Assembly (NCBI GenBank): GCA_003001975.1
Contig: PVUG01000001.1
Coordinates: 62,001 to 126,000 of the forward strand
Source of the DNA: Martelella mediterranea
Lineage (GTDB): Bacteria > Pseudomonadota > Alphaproteobacteria > Rhizobiales > Rhizobiaceae
Length of the DNA: 64,000 nt
Direction: 5' to 3'
Shown here piece by piece: positions 1 to 8,295 of the stretch. A program made the position numbers and the translations under genes. Position 1 is the stretch's first letter. Every line of letters begins with the position of its first letter. Under the pieces are notes generated by a model. The model worked only from the letters and a program-made list of their open reading frames with translations, did no database searches and was not told the origin of the DNA.

Positions 1-190
1 AACGATCGACCTGAAGCATGATGTAGGAACCGCCCTGCAGGTCGAGACCGAGGGTGACCTTGCTGTCCGGCATCCATCCGGGAAGTTTTGCCAGCTGCTG
101 GTCGCTGAACAGGTTCGGAACGGCAATCACCACCCCCAGCACCACAACAAGCCAGATGAATAAGGTCTTCCAACGGGAAAAATACAGCAT
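1..190 (-). CDS. secD: SecD N-terminus (partial, cut by window edge)
   Basis: SecD is the membrane subunit of the SecDF complex, which helps the Sec translocase pull proteins through the inner membrane using the proton gradient. Only the first 63 codons are present. They show a start followed by FSRWKTLFIW, one membrane segment (about residues 9-27) and then LGLDLQGG, the hallmark at the start of the periplasmic P1 head of SecD. The ATG is at 188-190. It lies about 170 bp downstream of yajC on the same strand, the usual yajC-secD order. Only the C-terminal truncation by the window edge prevents a fuller call. Confidence 0.93.
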   Translation of the reverse strand, partial: MLYFSRWKTLFIWLVVVLGVVIAVPNLFSDQQLAKLPGWMPDSKVTLGLDLQGGSYIMLQVDR

Positions 191-360
191 GAAGGTCTCG
201 GTTCGTCGGTTTTCACGAAGCAGGCGACACCCTTCAGGCATCGCCCCGTCTGTTTGTCAGCCCATCAACCGGCACGGTCAGTCCCGGCAGTGCATGCACC
301 AATGCAAATCCGGCCCAATCCCGCCTTTTTCAGGGCGACACCGGACCGTTTGCAGTCTCA

Positions 361-711
361 TCAGCTTTTTGACTTGGCGTCTTCAGTCTTGACCGGCTCG
401 CCCTTGACGCGAACATCGGACACATAGCTGCGCATGATCCGGGTGCGGACGCCTTCGGCGATCTCGACTTCCAGCTCGCTGTCATCGACCACCTTGGTCA
501 CCTTGCCGACGATACCGCCGCCGGTGACCACCTGATCGCCGCGGCGAATGGCAGCCAGCGTTTCCTGGCGCTTCTTGGCCTGGCGGCGCTGCGGGCGGAT
601 CAACAGGAAGTACCAGATCGCCATCAAAGGCACGAACAGGAAGATCATTTCGAGACCCGATCCCATCGCGCCTGCGCCGCCCGCTGCCTGGGCATAAGCC
701 GTGCTAAACAT
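361..711 (-). CDS. yajC: Preprotein translocase accessory subunit YajC
   Basis: YajC is a small single-pass membrane protein that copurifies with SecDF-YidC. The 116-residue product has a hydrophobic segment (about residues 19-38) ending in FLLIRPQRRQ, the family signature at the membrane exit. A basic stretch and a small beta-rich cytoplasmic domain with GGGIVGKV follow. I chose the ATG at 709-711 because GAGGAG lies 11 nt upstream; an in-frame TTG at 720 is only 2 nt from the same Shine-Dalgarno, too close to be used. It precedes secD on the same strand and is probably cotranscribed with it. Confidence 0.95.
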   Translation of the reverse strand: MFSTAYAQAAGGAGAMGSGLEMIFLFVPLMAIWYFLLIRPQRRQAKKRQETLAAIRRGDQVVTGGGIVGKVTKVVDDSELEVEIAEGVRTRIMRSYVSDVRVKGEPVKTEDAKSKS

Positions 712-930
712 GTCGTTCAAAACTCCTCAAACCATAAACGGGGCTCACGCCCCTCGGATGTGTCGCCGGTATATAGTCGGAGGCCAGTTCAATGCAACAA
801 TAGCGGCAAAAACAAGCGTGCTTTTTGGGGTGAAGCGACCTTTTTACCAGCATTTCGACCTTGCAAGGGCGGCAAAAACCGAAAAGCTGTGTGCCCAAAA
901 GACTGCTTTTCGAAATCAAGGGAGTAGAAA

Positions 931-1800
931 TTGGGAAAAAAATCCACCGATGCGCTGATCGCGGAAGTCAGAAGACTCGCCGATGCGCTGGAACGCATGG
1001 GGCCAACCCCGGCACGCGAAAGCGACCTCGATGCTGCCGACTGTTTCGTCTGGAAACCGGAGGCCCGCTACCTCGCACCGGTCGGCAAGCCAAGCCGCGT
1101 CACCCTTTCGCTGATCCACGGCGTCGATCACGTGCGCGACATTCTCTATGACAACACCCTGCGTTTTGCCGAAGGCTTTCCCGCCAACAATGCGCTGCTG
1201 TGGGGCGCGCGCGGCATGGGCAAATCATCGCTGGTCAAGGCGATCCATGCCGAAATCGTGACGAATCCGGCGATCAAGCTGAAGCTGGTGGAACTCTACC
1301 GAGAAGATATCGGTTCGCTTGGCGACCTTCTCGACATCCTCAAGGCTTCGCCATACCGGTTCCTGCTGTTTACCGACGACCTTTCCTTCGATCACGACGA
1401 CGGCGCCTATAAATCACTGAAAGCGGCACTGGATGGCGGCGTCGAGGGCCGGCCGGACAATGTCCTGCTTTACGCCACCTCCAACCGCCGGCACCTGATG
1501 CCGCGCGACATGATCGAAAACGAACGCTCCACCGCGATCAATCCGTCGGAGGCGACCGAGGAAAAGGTCTCGCTTTCCGACCGTTTCGGCCTGTGGCTCG
1601 GCTTCCACAAATGCAGCCAGGACGACTATCTCGCCATGATCGACGGCTATGCCGCCCATTTCAACCTGGATGGGAATAGCGACGAACTGCACGCCGAAGC
1701 CCTCACCTGGGCAACCACGCGCGGCGGCCGTTCAGGCCGGGTCGCATGGCAGTTCGTGCAGGATATCGCCGGCCGCCAGAGGAAGCATCTGTCGCTTTGA
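931..1800 (+). CDS. DUF815-family AAA+ ATPase
   Basis: A 289-residue predicted P-loop ATPase. It has a Walker A motif GARGMGKSS (about residues 91-99) and a Walker B-like FLLFTDDLSFD (about 147-157). The sensor-like stretch LLYATSNRRHLMPRD and the overall layout are those of the DUF815 family, whose cellular role is not established. Start is TTG at 931: AAGGGAG sits 6 nt upstream and there is no nearby in-frame ATG. It is the only plus-strand gene in the first 17 kb, divergent from yajC across about 220 bp and convergent with the nlpD-like gene across a repeat-filled gap. Family assignment is firm; function is not known to me. Confidence 0.88.
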   Translation: MGKKSTDALIAEVRRLADALERMGPTPARESDLDAADCFVWKPEARYLAPVGKPSRVTLSLIHGVDHVRDILYDNTLRFAEGFPANNALLWGARGMGKSSLVKAIHAEIVTNPAIKLKLVELYREDIGSLGDLLDILKASPYRFLLFTDDLSFDHDDGAYKSLKAALDGGVEGRPDNVLLYATSNRRHLMPRDMIENERSTAINPSEATEEKVSLSDRFGLWLGFHKCSQDDYLAMIDGYAAHFNLDGNSDELHAEALTWATTRGGRSGRVAWQFVQDIAGRQRKHLSL

Positions 1801-1896
1801 GAGGGCGGGAGTATGGGCCGGAGAGAATGCAGACGCAAAGGCAGGCCGGAAAGGCCTGGCCCGGACTGCTGACAAAGCTCGCCCCGCTCTCCTTCG

Positions 1897-1924
1897 TCAC
1901 CCTCGGGCTTGACCCGAGGGTCTA
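1897..1924 (+). repeat. REP-like palindrome (copy 1)
   Basis: Core CCTCGGGCTTGACCCGAGG, a stem with CTCGGG/CCCGAG arms around CTTGA. It forms an inverted pair with the copy at 2018-2046 and sits inside the larger element at 1840-2100. Confidence 0.85.
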
Positions 1925-2017
1925 AGCACGCATGAACGCGACAAGCGTATCGGGTAAAAAGTCAATTTCAAACAAATCATTACGGACCGCCAACGCCGCT
2001 CGTGCTGAGCGGTGGTT

Positions 2018-2046
2018 AGATCCTCGGGTCAAGCCCGAGGATGACG
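2018..2046 (-). repeat. REP-like palindrome (copy 2, inverted)
   Basis: ATCCTCGGGTCAAGCCCGAGGATGAC, in reverse orientation relative to copy 1, with the fuller flanks GTCAT/ATCC seen in other copies of the family. Confidence 0.85.
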
Positions 2047-2112
2047 TCCGTAAAAAGGATAGGCTTGTCAACAAACCGAGGCAGGCCTTTCCGGCCTGCC
2101 CGTTTTTCAATT

Positions 2113-3624
2113 TCAGCCGTTGAGGTAGGGCATCGGGTCGACGGCCTTGGTGTTATCGCGAACCTCGAAATGCACCATCGGGCGGGTTGCCTTGCCGGTC
2201 ATGCCGGAGGTGGCGATGGTCTGGCCGCGCTGAACGCTGTCGCCGCGCTTGACCGTCAGTTCCTCGGCATAGCCGTAGACCGTCACGCGGCCATCGTCAT
2301 GGCGGATGAGGATCGCATTGCCGTAATCGGAAAGCCCGTCATCGGCATAGACCACAACACCGTTTTCAGCCGCCTTGATCGGCGTGCCCTGCGGCACGGA
2401 AATATCGATACCCTCGCTCAGATCGTCGCCATAGGGCTGGCCGAAGCCGACCACGACAGCGCCCTTGACCGGCCAGCGATAGGTGGCAATGCCGGTGCCC
2501 TGGGGAACGTCTTCGCCGGCATCGCTGCGTACGGCGACATCCTCGACGACAACCTCATTTTCAGCCGCCGGCGGCTGGTAGGGCTTCGGTTTTTCCGTTT
2601 CCGCTGCCGCCGTCTGCTTGGGCGCAGGCTGCTGTTGCTGCGGCTCGGCCGTTGCCGTCTGGACCGGCGTGACCGGCTGGGCGGGAGCAGCACCGCCGGT
2701 CGGGATCTGCAGTTTCTGGCCGATCCGGATATTCGCGGAGGTCAGCCCGTTGGCAGCCTTGAGCGAATCAACCGTCACACCGTTTTCCTTAGCGATAACA
2801 TAAAGGCTGTCGCCGCTCTTTACGGTATAGACATTGCCGCTTTCAGGCGTGCGGCCATCGCCGCTCTGCCCGGCTGCTGTGGGAGCAGTCGCGCCGCCGG
2901 AAGAGGTGCCGGCGTTCTGGCGCTCACGTGTACTGGTCGTGCTCGGCAGCACGGCAACGCGCTGATCGGGCTTGTCGGTCGGAGCCGGCGTCGGCGATGC
3001 GGGCGGCAGGCCTTGGGTCTGCGCGGTCGCCTTGGCAGCCGATGTCTGCGGGGAGACCAGCGGCACAAGCAGAACCTGACCGGGGCGGACCTGCGAGGCG
3101 TTCGTCAGGCCGTTCAGCCGCAGAATATCCTGCTCGGAAGAGCCGTTGCGCGCCGCAAAGGCGGAAAGCGATTCATCCGAGCGGATCATCACCCGCTTGG
3201 TGGCGACATCCTGCGTGCGCGACGGCAGATTGCTCGGCGCGCCGACATTTGCCTGCTGCTGATTGTAGGTCGTCGACGGATTGGCGGGCTGCGCCAGAGC
3301 CGCGGTCTGAACGGGGGCGGGCGTCGTCGCCATACGGGCACCGGAGCCTGCCGTTGTCGCGGTATTGATAGGCTGTCGGTTGACCACGGCGGAACCGGCG
3401 TTCTGCGACTGCTGCGCCTGATAGCCTCCGTTTCCGACATTCGCCGGCGGCACCATATACTGGTACTGCGGAATTCCGGAAACCGATCCTGTTGTCATCG
3501 TATCGGGTCCGCGGCCAAGCCGTGCGCTCTCCGAGCTACAGCTTGCGACCATGATCGCCAACGCCGAAACGAACAGAATACGTTGTGTTGCCTTGCCGCC
3601 TTCCGGCACACCTGAAATACGCAT
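2113..3624 (-). CDS. nlpD: NlpD-like lipoprotein: two LysM domains and degenerate LytM (M23) domain
   Basis: Envelope lipoprotein of 503 residues, probably an activator of cell-wall amidases at division. The start ATG at 3622-3624 (MRISGVPEGG) is followed by a signal segment with lipobox VASC (Cys at about residue 29). Two LysM peptidoglycan-binding domains follow (about 165-215 and 265-310), separated by Pro/Ala/Thr/Gln-rich linkers. The C-terminus is an M23 domain (about 400-500). Its zinc-ligand positions are altered: SEGIDI where HxGxD is expected, GYAEEL where the GHL-type His would be, and MVHFEVR keeping only one His of HxH. This is the pattern of non-catalytic LytM factors such as NlpD and EnvC. 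It is last in the surE-pcm-nlpD order, 166 bp after pcm. Confidence 0.88.
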   Translation of the reverse strand: MRISGVPEGGKATQRILFVSALAIMVASCSSESARLGRGPDTMTTGSVSGIPQYQYMVPPANVGNGGYQAQQSQNAGSAVVNRQPINTATTAGSGARMATTPAPVQTAALAQPANPSTTYNQQQANVGAPSNLPSRTQDVATKRVMIRSDESLSAFAARNGSSEQDILRLNGLTNASQVRPGQVLLVPLVSPQTSAAKATAQTQGLPPASPTPAPTDKPDQRVAVLPSTTSTRERQNAGTSSGGATAPTAAGQSGDGRTPESGNVYTVKSGDSLYVIAKENGVTVDSLKAANGLTSANIRIGQKLQIPTGGAAPAQPVTPVQTATAEPQQQQPAPKQTAAAETEKPKPYQPPAAENEVVVEDVAVRSDAGEDVPQGTGIATYRWPVKGAVVVGFGQPYGDDLSEGIDISVPQGTPIKAAENGVVVYADDGLSDYGNAILIRHDDGRVTVYGYAEELTVKRGDSVQRGQTIATSGMTGKATRPMVHFEVRDNTKAVDPMPYLNG

Positions 3625-3790
3625 GAACCGACCCTGTACGCTTGAACTAAATACTGCACCGGTTTTAACCACAACAGAGTTACCGTGCGGTTAAAGCCCG
3701 AACGACAATGCAGAAAATCAATTCACCAGGCATGACGGGATGTGGCCGGCGCAGGTGCCAAAAGAGCGCACACGCCCTGCGACAAAGCGC

Positions 3791-4444
3791 CTAGAGCGCC
3801 TTGGAAAGGCCGCGCTCGACGGCAAGATAAGGAACCTCAAAAAGATCCTCGCGCTCGAAACGGCTGCCGATCCGCGTCATCCGCACCATCAGCGGCGGCG
3901 CGCCCTCACGGATCAGCGGCGCCATGATGACACCGTTGGAAACCAGTTGCTCAACGCGTGCACGTGGTATTTCGGGCAGCGCCACGGTGTACAGGATGCG
4001 GTCGAAGGTCCCCTCGCCGCTCAGGCCCTCACGGCCGTCGGCCTGGCGCACCACCACGCTTTTCAGACCCAGATCGGCCATGCGCTTGCGGGCAAGGTCG
4101 GCAAGCGTGCGATAGCGCTCCACCGTCAGCACCCGTTCGGCAATCCGCCCCATGATCGCGGCGGTGTAGCCGGAGCCGGTGCCCACTTCCAGAACGCGCT
4201 GACCGGGCTTGACCTTGAGGATATCGACAAGCCGGATCGCCAGATCGGCACCTTCCATGAAAGCGCCGCATTCGATCGGGATGGACCGACCGGTATAGGC
4301 ATAGGGCGTCATGTGGGACGGTGTGAACGCGGTGCGCGGCGTCGTTTCCACGGCCGAAAGAAGATCGAGATTGGTGACGCCGCTGGATCTCAGCCGCATC
4401 ACCAGGGCGGCAAACCCCTCACGTTCCTGAAGCTTCGTCGCCAC
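3791..4444 (-). CDS. pcm: Protein-L-isoaspartate O-methyltransferase
   Basis: Repairs isoaspartyl residues in aged proteins by S-adenosylmethionine-dependent methylation. The 217-residue protein shows the class I methyltransferase glycine loop VLEVGTGSGYTAA (about residues 80-92) followed by VERY, the acidic end of strand beta-2. It also has the N-terminal TPRTAFTPSHM region typical of PCMT (F-x-P). Start is GTG at 4444, 16 bp after the surE stop with GAGG upstream; the ATG overlapping the end of surE is in another frame. It is cotranscribed with surE, the usual pairing. Confidence 0.93.
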   Translation of the reverse strand: MATKLQEREGFAALVMRLRSSGVTNLDLLSAVETTPRTAFTPSHMTPYAYTGRSIPIECGAFMEGADLAIRLVDILKVKPGQRVLEVGTGSGYTAAIMGRIAERVLTVERYRTLADLARKRMADLGLKSVVVRQADGREGLSGEGTFDRILYTVALPEIPRARVEQLVSNGVIMAPLIREGAPPLMVRMTRIGSRFEREDLFEVPYLAVERGLSKAL

Positions 4445-4460
4445 CGTTCGACCTCGTCAT

Positions 4461-5216
4461 TTATGCCAGCGCTGCAGCGATCCTGTCGCGAACCGCGTGA
4501 TCGGTCAAGTCGAGCTTCAGCGGTGTCACCGAAACATGGTTTTCGCCGACCGCATTCAGATCGCTGTCCTCGGCAAACGCACTCAGGCGTTCGCGGAAGG
4601 TCAGCCAGTAATAGGGCAATCCGCGGCCATCGGTGCGTTTTTCGACCGACAGGCCGGATTCAAGCTTGCCCTGTGCCGTAACCCGGACACCTTCAACCGC
4701 ATCTGGCGCGCAATAGGGAAAGTTGACATTGAAAAACGTGCCTTCCGGCAGTTCCAGCGGCAACAGCTTGCGAATCAGCGGCAGGGCGTATTGCTCGGCA
4801 ACCTCCCACGGAAAATGCCGGCCATTGTCATAACGCCCCGCCTGGCTGAGCGCGATCGAGCGCACGCCCTGCAGCGTGCCTTCGATTGCCGCGGCGATGG
4901 TGCCGGAATAGGTGACGTCATCGGCCATGTTAGCGCCGGAATTGATGCCGGAGAGGATCAGGTCCGGCGCCTCCGGCAGCACTTCGCGCACGGCCATGAT
5001 CACGCAATCCGTCGGCGTACCGCGCAGCGCGAACTGCTTTTCGCCCATCTGGCGCAGCCGAAGCGGCTCCGACAGGGTCAGCGAATGAGCAAGGCCGCTC
5101 TGGTCGGTTTCCGGCGCAACGGTCCAGACATCGTCGGAGAGTTCCGCAGCGATTTTCTGAAGCACGGCAAGGCCCGGCCCGTGAATGCCGTCATCATTGG
5201 TCAGCAGAATACGCAT
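4461..5216 (-). CDS. surE: 5'/3'-nucleotidase SurE
   Basis: Metal-dependent nucleoside monophosphate phosphatase linked to stationary-phase survival. The 251-residue protein begins [16 protein letters not shown], with the metal-binding Asp pair NDDG. It continues with APETDQSG (the conserved Ser loop) and [15 protein letters not shown] (the Asn ligand), all in the expected order. Length matches the family. It lies 9 bp downstream of serS and 16 bp upstream of pcm, so serS-surE-pcm probably form one transcript. Confidence 0.96.
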   Translation of the reverse strand: MRILLTNDDGIHGPGLAVLQKIAAELSDDVWTVAPETDQSGLAHSLTLSEPLRLRQMGEKQFALRGTPTDCVIMAVREVLPEAPDLILSGINSGANMADDVTYSGTIAAAIEGTLQGVRSIALSQAGRYDNGRHFPWEVAEQYALPLIRKLLPLELPEGTFFNVNFPYCAPDAVEGVRVTAQGKLESGLSVEKRTDGRGLPYYWLTFRERLSAFAEDSDLNAVGENHVSVTPLKLDLTDHAVRDRIAAALA

Positions 5217-5225
5217 TGTCGCCGC

Positions 5226-6509
5226 TCACCCTTCCGCTTCGATCCTGGTCTTGCCGCCCATATAGGGGACAAGAACGTCGGGGATCGTGACCGAGCCGTC
5301 TTCATTCAGATAGTTCTCGACCACGGCGATCAGCGCGCGGCCGACGGCAACGCCCGAGCCGTTCAGCGTATGAACGAAACGCGTGGCCTTCTCGTCCTTC
5401 GGCCGGTAGCGCGCATTCATGCGGCGCGCCTGAAAATCGCCGCAGACCGAACAGGACGAAATCTCACGATAGGTGTCCTGACCGGGAAGCCAGACCTCGA
5501 TGTCGTAGGTCTTGCGGGCGGAAAAGCCCATATCCCCGGTGGAAAGCGTCACGACACGGTAATGCAGGCCAAGCGCCTGCAGCACATCCTCGGCGGCAGA
5601 CGTCATCCGTTCCAGTTCGGCAAGCGAACTGTCGGCATCGGTGATCGACACCATCTCGCATTTCAGAAACTGATGCTGACGCAGCATGCCGCGCGTGTCA
5701 CGGCCGGCAGACCCTGCCTCCGAGCGGAAGCAATAGGTGAGCGCGGTATAGCGCAGCGGCAGCGTTTCGGCCGGCAGGATGTCGCCGGCGACAAGATTGG
5801 TCAGCGGCACTTCCGCCGTCGGGATCATCCAGCGGTCCTCGGATGCCTTGAACAGATCCTCGGCAAATTTCGGCAGTTGCCCGGTGCCATAAAGGGCGGC
5901 ATCGCGCACCAGAAGCGGCGGGCTGACCTCGCGGTAGCCGTGCTTTTCGGTGTGCATGTCGATCATGAACTGCCCAAGCGCCCGCTCAAGCCGCGCAAAT
6001 GCGCCGCTCAATACGGTAAAGCGCGAGCCGGAAAGCTTGGCCGCACGCTCGAAATCCATGCCGCCGAGCGCCTCGCCGATCTCGAAATGCTCCTTCGCCG
6101 GATGGTTCCATGTCGGCTTGCTACCCCATTTGCGGATTTCGACATTGTCGTCCTCATCCACGCCGACAGGGACATCTTCAAAGGGAACATTGGGAATGCC
6201 GGACAGCAGATCGTCGAGTGCGGCCGTTGCCGCCCGCTCCTCTTCCTCAAGCGTCGGCATTGCCGTCTTGATGTCGGCAACCTCGGCCTTCAGCTTTTCG
6301 GCAAGCGCGGTATCCTTCTTGCCCATCGCCGCGCCGATTTCCTTCGAGGCGCTGTTACGGCGGGACTGCATTTCCTGCAAACGCTGCAAAACGGACCGGC
6401 GCTTCTCGTCAAGGTCAACGATCTGAGCCGCAAGCGGTGCGGCGCCGCGCGTTGCCAGCGCCTTGTCCAGCGCTTCCGGGTTTTCGCGAATCCATTTGAT
6501 ATCGAGCAT
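5226..6509 (-). CDS. serS: Seryl-tRNA synthetase
   Basis: Class II aminoacyl-tRNA synthetase charging tRNA-Ser, 427 residues, the normal bacterial length. Residues 1-110 form the long antiparallel coiled-coil arm rich in Lys/Glu/Arg that contacts the tRNA variable arm. The catalytic core follows, with TGQLPKF, the motif 2 region [21 protein letters not shown] and the motif 3 region [19 protein letters not shown]. Start ATG at 6507-6509. The gap to tatC contains a terminator-like hairpin, so serS may have its own promoter in about 100 bp. Confidence 0.97.
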   Translation of the reverse strand: MLDIKWIRENPEALDKALATRGAAPLAAQIVDLDEKRRSVLQRLQEMQSRRNSASKEIGAAMGKKDTALAEKLKAEVADIKTAMPTLEEEERAATAALDDLLSGIPNVPFEDVPVGVDEDDNVEIRKWGSKPTWNHPAKEHFEIGEALGGMDFERAAKLSGSRFTVLSGAFARLERALGQFMIDMHTEKHGYREVSPPLLVRDAALYGTGQLPKFAEDLFKASEDRWMIPTAEVPLTNLVAGDILPAETLPLRYTALTYCFRSEAGSAGRDTRGMLRQHQFLKCEMVSITDADSSLAELERMTSAAEDVLQALGLHYRVVTLSTGDMGFSARKTYDIEVWLPGQDTYREISSCSVCGDFQARRMNARYRPKDEKATRFVHTLNGSGVAVGRALIAVVENYLNEDGSVTIPDVLVPYMGGKTRIEAEG

Positions 6510-6527
6510 CGTTCCTGCTTTCCCATG

Positions 6528-6567
6528 AAGAAAAAAGGCCGCCGGCGCGTCTGCACCAGCGGCCCTC
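6528..6567 (-). terminator. Probable intrinsic terminator downstream of tatC
   Basis: Read on the minus strand, GGGCCGCTGG and its imperfect partner GCCGGCGGCC form a GC-rich hairpin followed by TTTTTTC. It lies between the tatC stop and the serS start and would end the tat transcript. Confidence 0.6.
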
Positions 6568-6581
6568 TTGTGCCCAACTCA

Positions 6582-6610
6582 TCCTCAAAGCGCAAGACAC
6601 GCTTTGAGGA
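6582..6610. repeat. Perfect 11-bp stem-loop just after tatC
   Basis: TCCTCAAAGCG (6582-6592), a 7-nt loop and CGCTTTGAGGA (6600-6610). It begins 6 bp past the tatC stop and lacks a clear U tract, so it is more likely an mRNA 3'-end protecting structure or first part of a compound terminator with 6528-6567. Confidence 0.6.
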
Positions 6611-6616
6611 TATCGC

Positions 6617-7441
6617 CTAAACTTCGTCTTCCGAGGATGTCGTTTCCTCCGCGTCGCCGCCTTGCTCCTTGCGCCGGCGCTCGACCAGCTTGGCGGCGTA
6701 GATTGCGACCTCGTAGAGAATCACCGTCGGCAGCGCCAGACCGAGCTGCGACAGCGGGTCGGGCGGCGTCAAAACGGCGGCGATGATGAAGGCGATGACG
6801 ATGGCGAACTTGCGCTGCTTGGCAAGCCACGCCGCACTGACGAGCCCTGCCCGCGACAACAGCGTGGTAACCACCGGCAGCTGGAACACCAGCCCGAACG
6901 CCAGCACCAGCGACATGATCAGGCTCAGATATTCCGAAACCTTCGGCAAAAGCGAAATCGCAACCTCGCCACCCTCCGGCGCCTGCTGCATGCCGAGGAA
7001 AAACATCATCACCACGGGGATGAGGAAGAAGTAGACGATTGCACCACCGGCGATGAACAGGATCGGCGATGCCACAAGGAACGGCAGGAAAGCCGAGCGC
7101 TCGTTCCTGTAAAGCCCCGGCGCAACAAAACTGTAGACCTGGAAGGCAATGATCGGAAAGGCCAGCAACAGGCCGCCAAACAGCGAAATCTTGATCTGCG
7201 TGAAGAAGAATTCCTGCGGCGCCGTGTAGATCAGCTGCATCTTGTCCGGATCGAGACCCGACCAGACAACCGCCCATTTATAGGGAAGGACCAGAATATT
7301 GAACAGGTCCCGGGCAAAGGCGAAACAGAGCAGAAAACCGGCGAAGAACGCCGCCAGCGACCAGACCAGCCGTTTCCGAAGTTCGATCAGATGCTCGACA
7401 AGCGGCTGCGGCTTGTCTTCGATATCGTTTTCGACGCTCAT
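6617..7441 (-). CDS. tatC: Sec-independent translocase subunit TatC
   Basis: Polytopic inner-membrane receptor of the twin-arginine pathway, 274 residues. It opens with the conserved cytoplasmic PLVEHLIELRKRLVWS (E and RKR recognise the RR signal). Six hydrophobic segments follow. The periplasmic loop has TAPQEFFFTQIKISLFGG, and FPIIAFQVYSFVAPGLYRNER, LTPPDPLSQ and LPTVILYE are all diagnostic. The ATG at 7439-7441 overlaps the tatB stop by 4 nt (ATGA), implying translational coupling. The tail is acidic (EETTSSEDEV). Confidence 0.97.
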   Translation of the reverse strand: MSVENDIEDKPQPLVEHLIELRKRLVWSLAAFFAGFLLCFAFARDLFNILVLPYKWAVVWSGLDPDKMQLIYTAPQEFFFTQIKISLFGGLLLAFPIIAFQVYSFVAPGLYRNERSAFLPFLVASPILFIAGGAIVYFFLIPVVMMFFLGMQQAPEGGEVAISLLPKVSEYLSLIMSLVLAFGLVFQLPVVTTLLSRAGLVSAAWLAKQRKFAIVIAFIIAAVLTPPDPLSQLGLALPTVILYEVAIYAAKLVERRRKEQGGDAEETTSSEDEV

Positions 7442-7998
7442 CGGTCGTTCCTCCGTCCGCCTGAGCGTCCCTTGGCAGTCTTTGTCGGCCGCGCCGTTCC
7501 CCTGTAACCGGGGCGGCGACTGACAAGCCCGTCATCCTGTCGCTTCGAGACAAGATCGCCTGCCTGTTCATCGTCCTTGCGGGCCGCCTTCTGGAAGACG
7601 TTGTCCGGCGTGAAGGCCGGTTTCTCGCCGGGCGCCGGATAGGAGGCCTTGGGCAGATCCGGCTTGTCGGTCGTCGTCTTCGGCTTGTTTTCCAGCGAAG
7701 TCGAGGTCTTCAGGTCGGACTGAAGATCGCGCGCAGTTTGACGCAAAGGATTGACCGCATCGCGCAACTGATTGGCGGGATTGAGTTTTCTAACATCCCG
7801 TATAGCGGAGGAAACATCTTCCATATCCGCTTCTTTCAGCGCATCATCCATCTGCGAACGGAAATCGGAAGCCATGCGCCGCATCTTGGTCATGGTCTTG
7901 CCGAAGGTTCTCAGGACATGCGGAAGCTCCCTCGGGCCGACAACGACGACCAGAACAATCGCCACGACCAGAAGCTCCGTCCAGCCAATATCAAGCAT
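7438..7998 (-). CDS. tatB: Twin-arginine translocase subunit TatB
   Basis: Single-pass membrane protein forming the TatBC substrate receptor. Residues 1-22 contain the membrane helix (MLDIGWTELLVVAIVLVVVV) and then the GPRELP hinge and an amphipathic helix, as in TatB rather than TatA (conserved Glu at residue 8). The 186-residue length and a long basic, Pro/Lys-rich C-terminal tail are typical of alphaproteobacterial TatB. CAGGAG lies just upstream of the ATG at 7996-7998. It is 44 bp after tatA and overlaps tatC. Confidence 0.95.
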   Translation of the reverse strand: MLDIGWTELLVVAIVLVVVVGPRELPHVLRTFGKTMTKMRRMASDFRSQMDDALKEADMEDVSSAIRDVRKLNPANQLRDAVNPLRQTARDLQSDLKTSTSLENKPKTTTDKPDLPKASYPAPGEKPAFTPDNVFQKAARKDDEQAGDLVSKRQDDGLVSRRPGYRGTARPTKTAKGRSGGRRNDR

Positions 7999-8042
7999 TC
8001 ACATTCTCCTGCAGACAGCCCCTGAGGCTGTCCGGCACCGTG

Positions 8043-8252
8043 TCAGCCTTGCTTGGTCTTTTCGTCTGCCCTGTGCTCGACGGTCTTGTCGTCCGTTTCA
8101 GCCGGCTTTTCGTCCTCGTCTGAAATACCCTTCTTGAAGCTCTTGATGCCCTTGGCGACATCACCCATCAATTCGGGAATCTTGCCGCGGCCGAACAGCA
8201 AGACGACAATTGCCAGAATGATCAGCAACTGCCAGATTCCGAGATTACCCAT
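8043..8252 (-). CDS. tatA: Twin-arginine translocase subunit TatA
   Basis: Pore-forming protein of the Tat system, 69 residues. A short membrane helix (about residues 5-20) precedes the [23 protein letters not shown] amphipathic region, with the FG hinge and Lys-rich turn that define TatA. The tail is highly charged. Start ATG 8250-8252 has AGGAG 9 nt upstream. Only 43 bp separate it from the upstream ABC ATPase gene, so the tat promoter is either in that gap, inside that gene, or shared with it. Confidence 0.96.
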   Translation of the reverse strand: MGNLGIWQLLIILAIVVLLFGRGKIPELMGDVAKGIKSFKKGISDEDEKPAETDDKTVEHRADEKTKQG

Positions 8253-8295
8253 GGCCTATTTCTCCTGTTACCACTTTGTCTCCGGTGTAAGATGT

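Larger units (their letters stand above)
1840..2100. repeat. Nested imperfect inverted-repeat element between convergent genes
   Basis: The gap between the DUF815 ATPase and the nlpD-like gene is almost one large inverted repeat. The outer arms are 19 bp and identical: GGCAGGCCGGAAAGGCCTG at 1840-1858 and its complement at 2082-2100. Inside them, CGGACTGCTGACAAAGCT pairs imperfectly with the complement of about 2060-2080. Inside that lie two oppositely oriented REP-like palindromes (1897-1924 and 2018-2046). The central 93 bp does not pair obviously. The right arm is followed by TTTTT at 2102-2106, so it could terminate plus-strand transcription. No coding sequence is visible. Confidence 0.75.

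Noticed and set aside
2041-3615. A long open frame on the plus strand opposite the nlpD-like gene
   Set aside because: Its product is rich in Arg/Gly/Leu runs without domain signatures, and the minus-strand frame has a lipobox, LysM and M23 domains. It is a GC-codon shadow.
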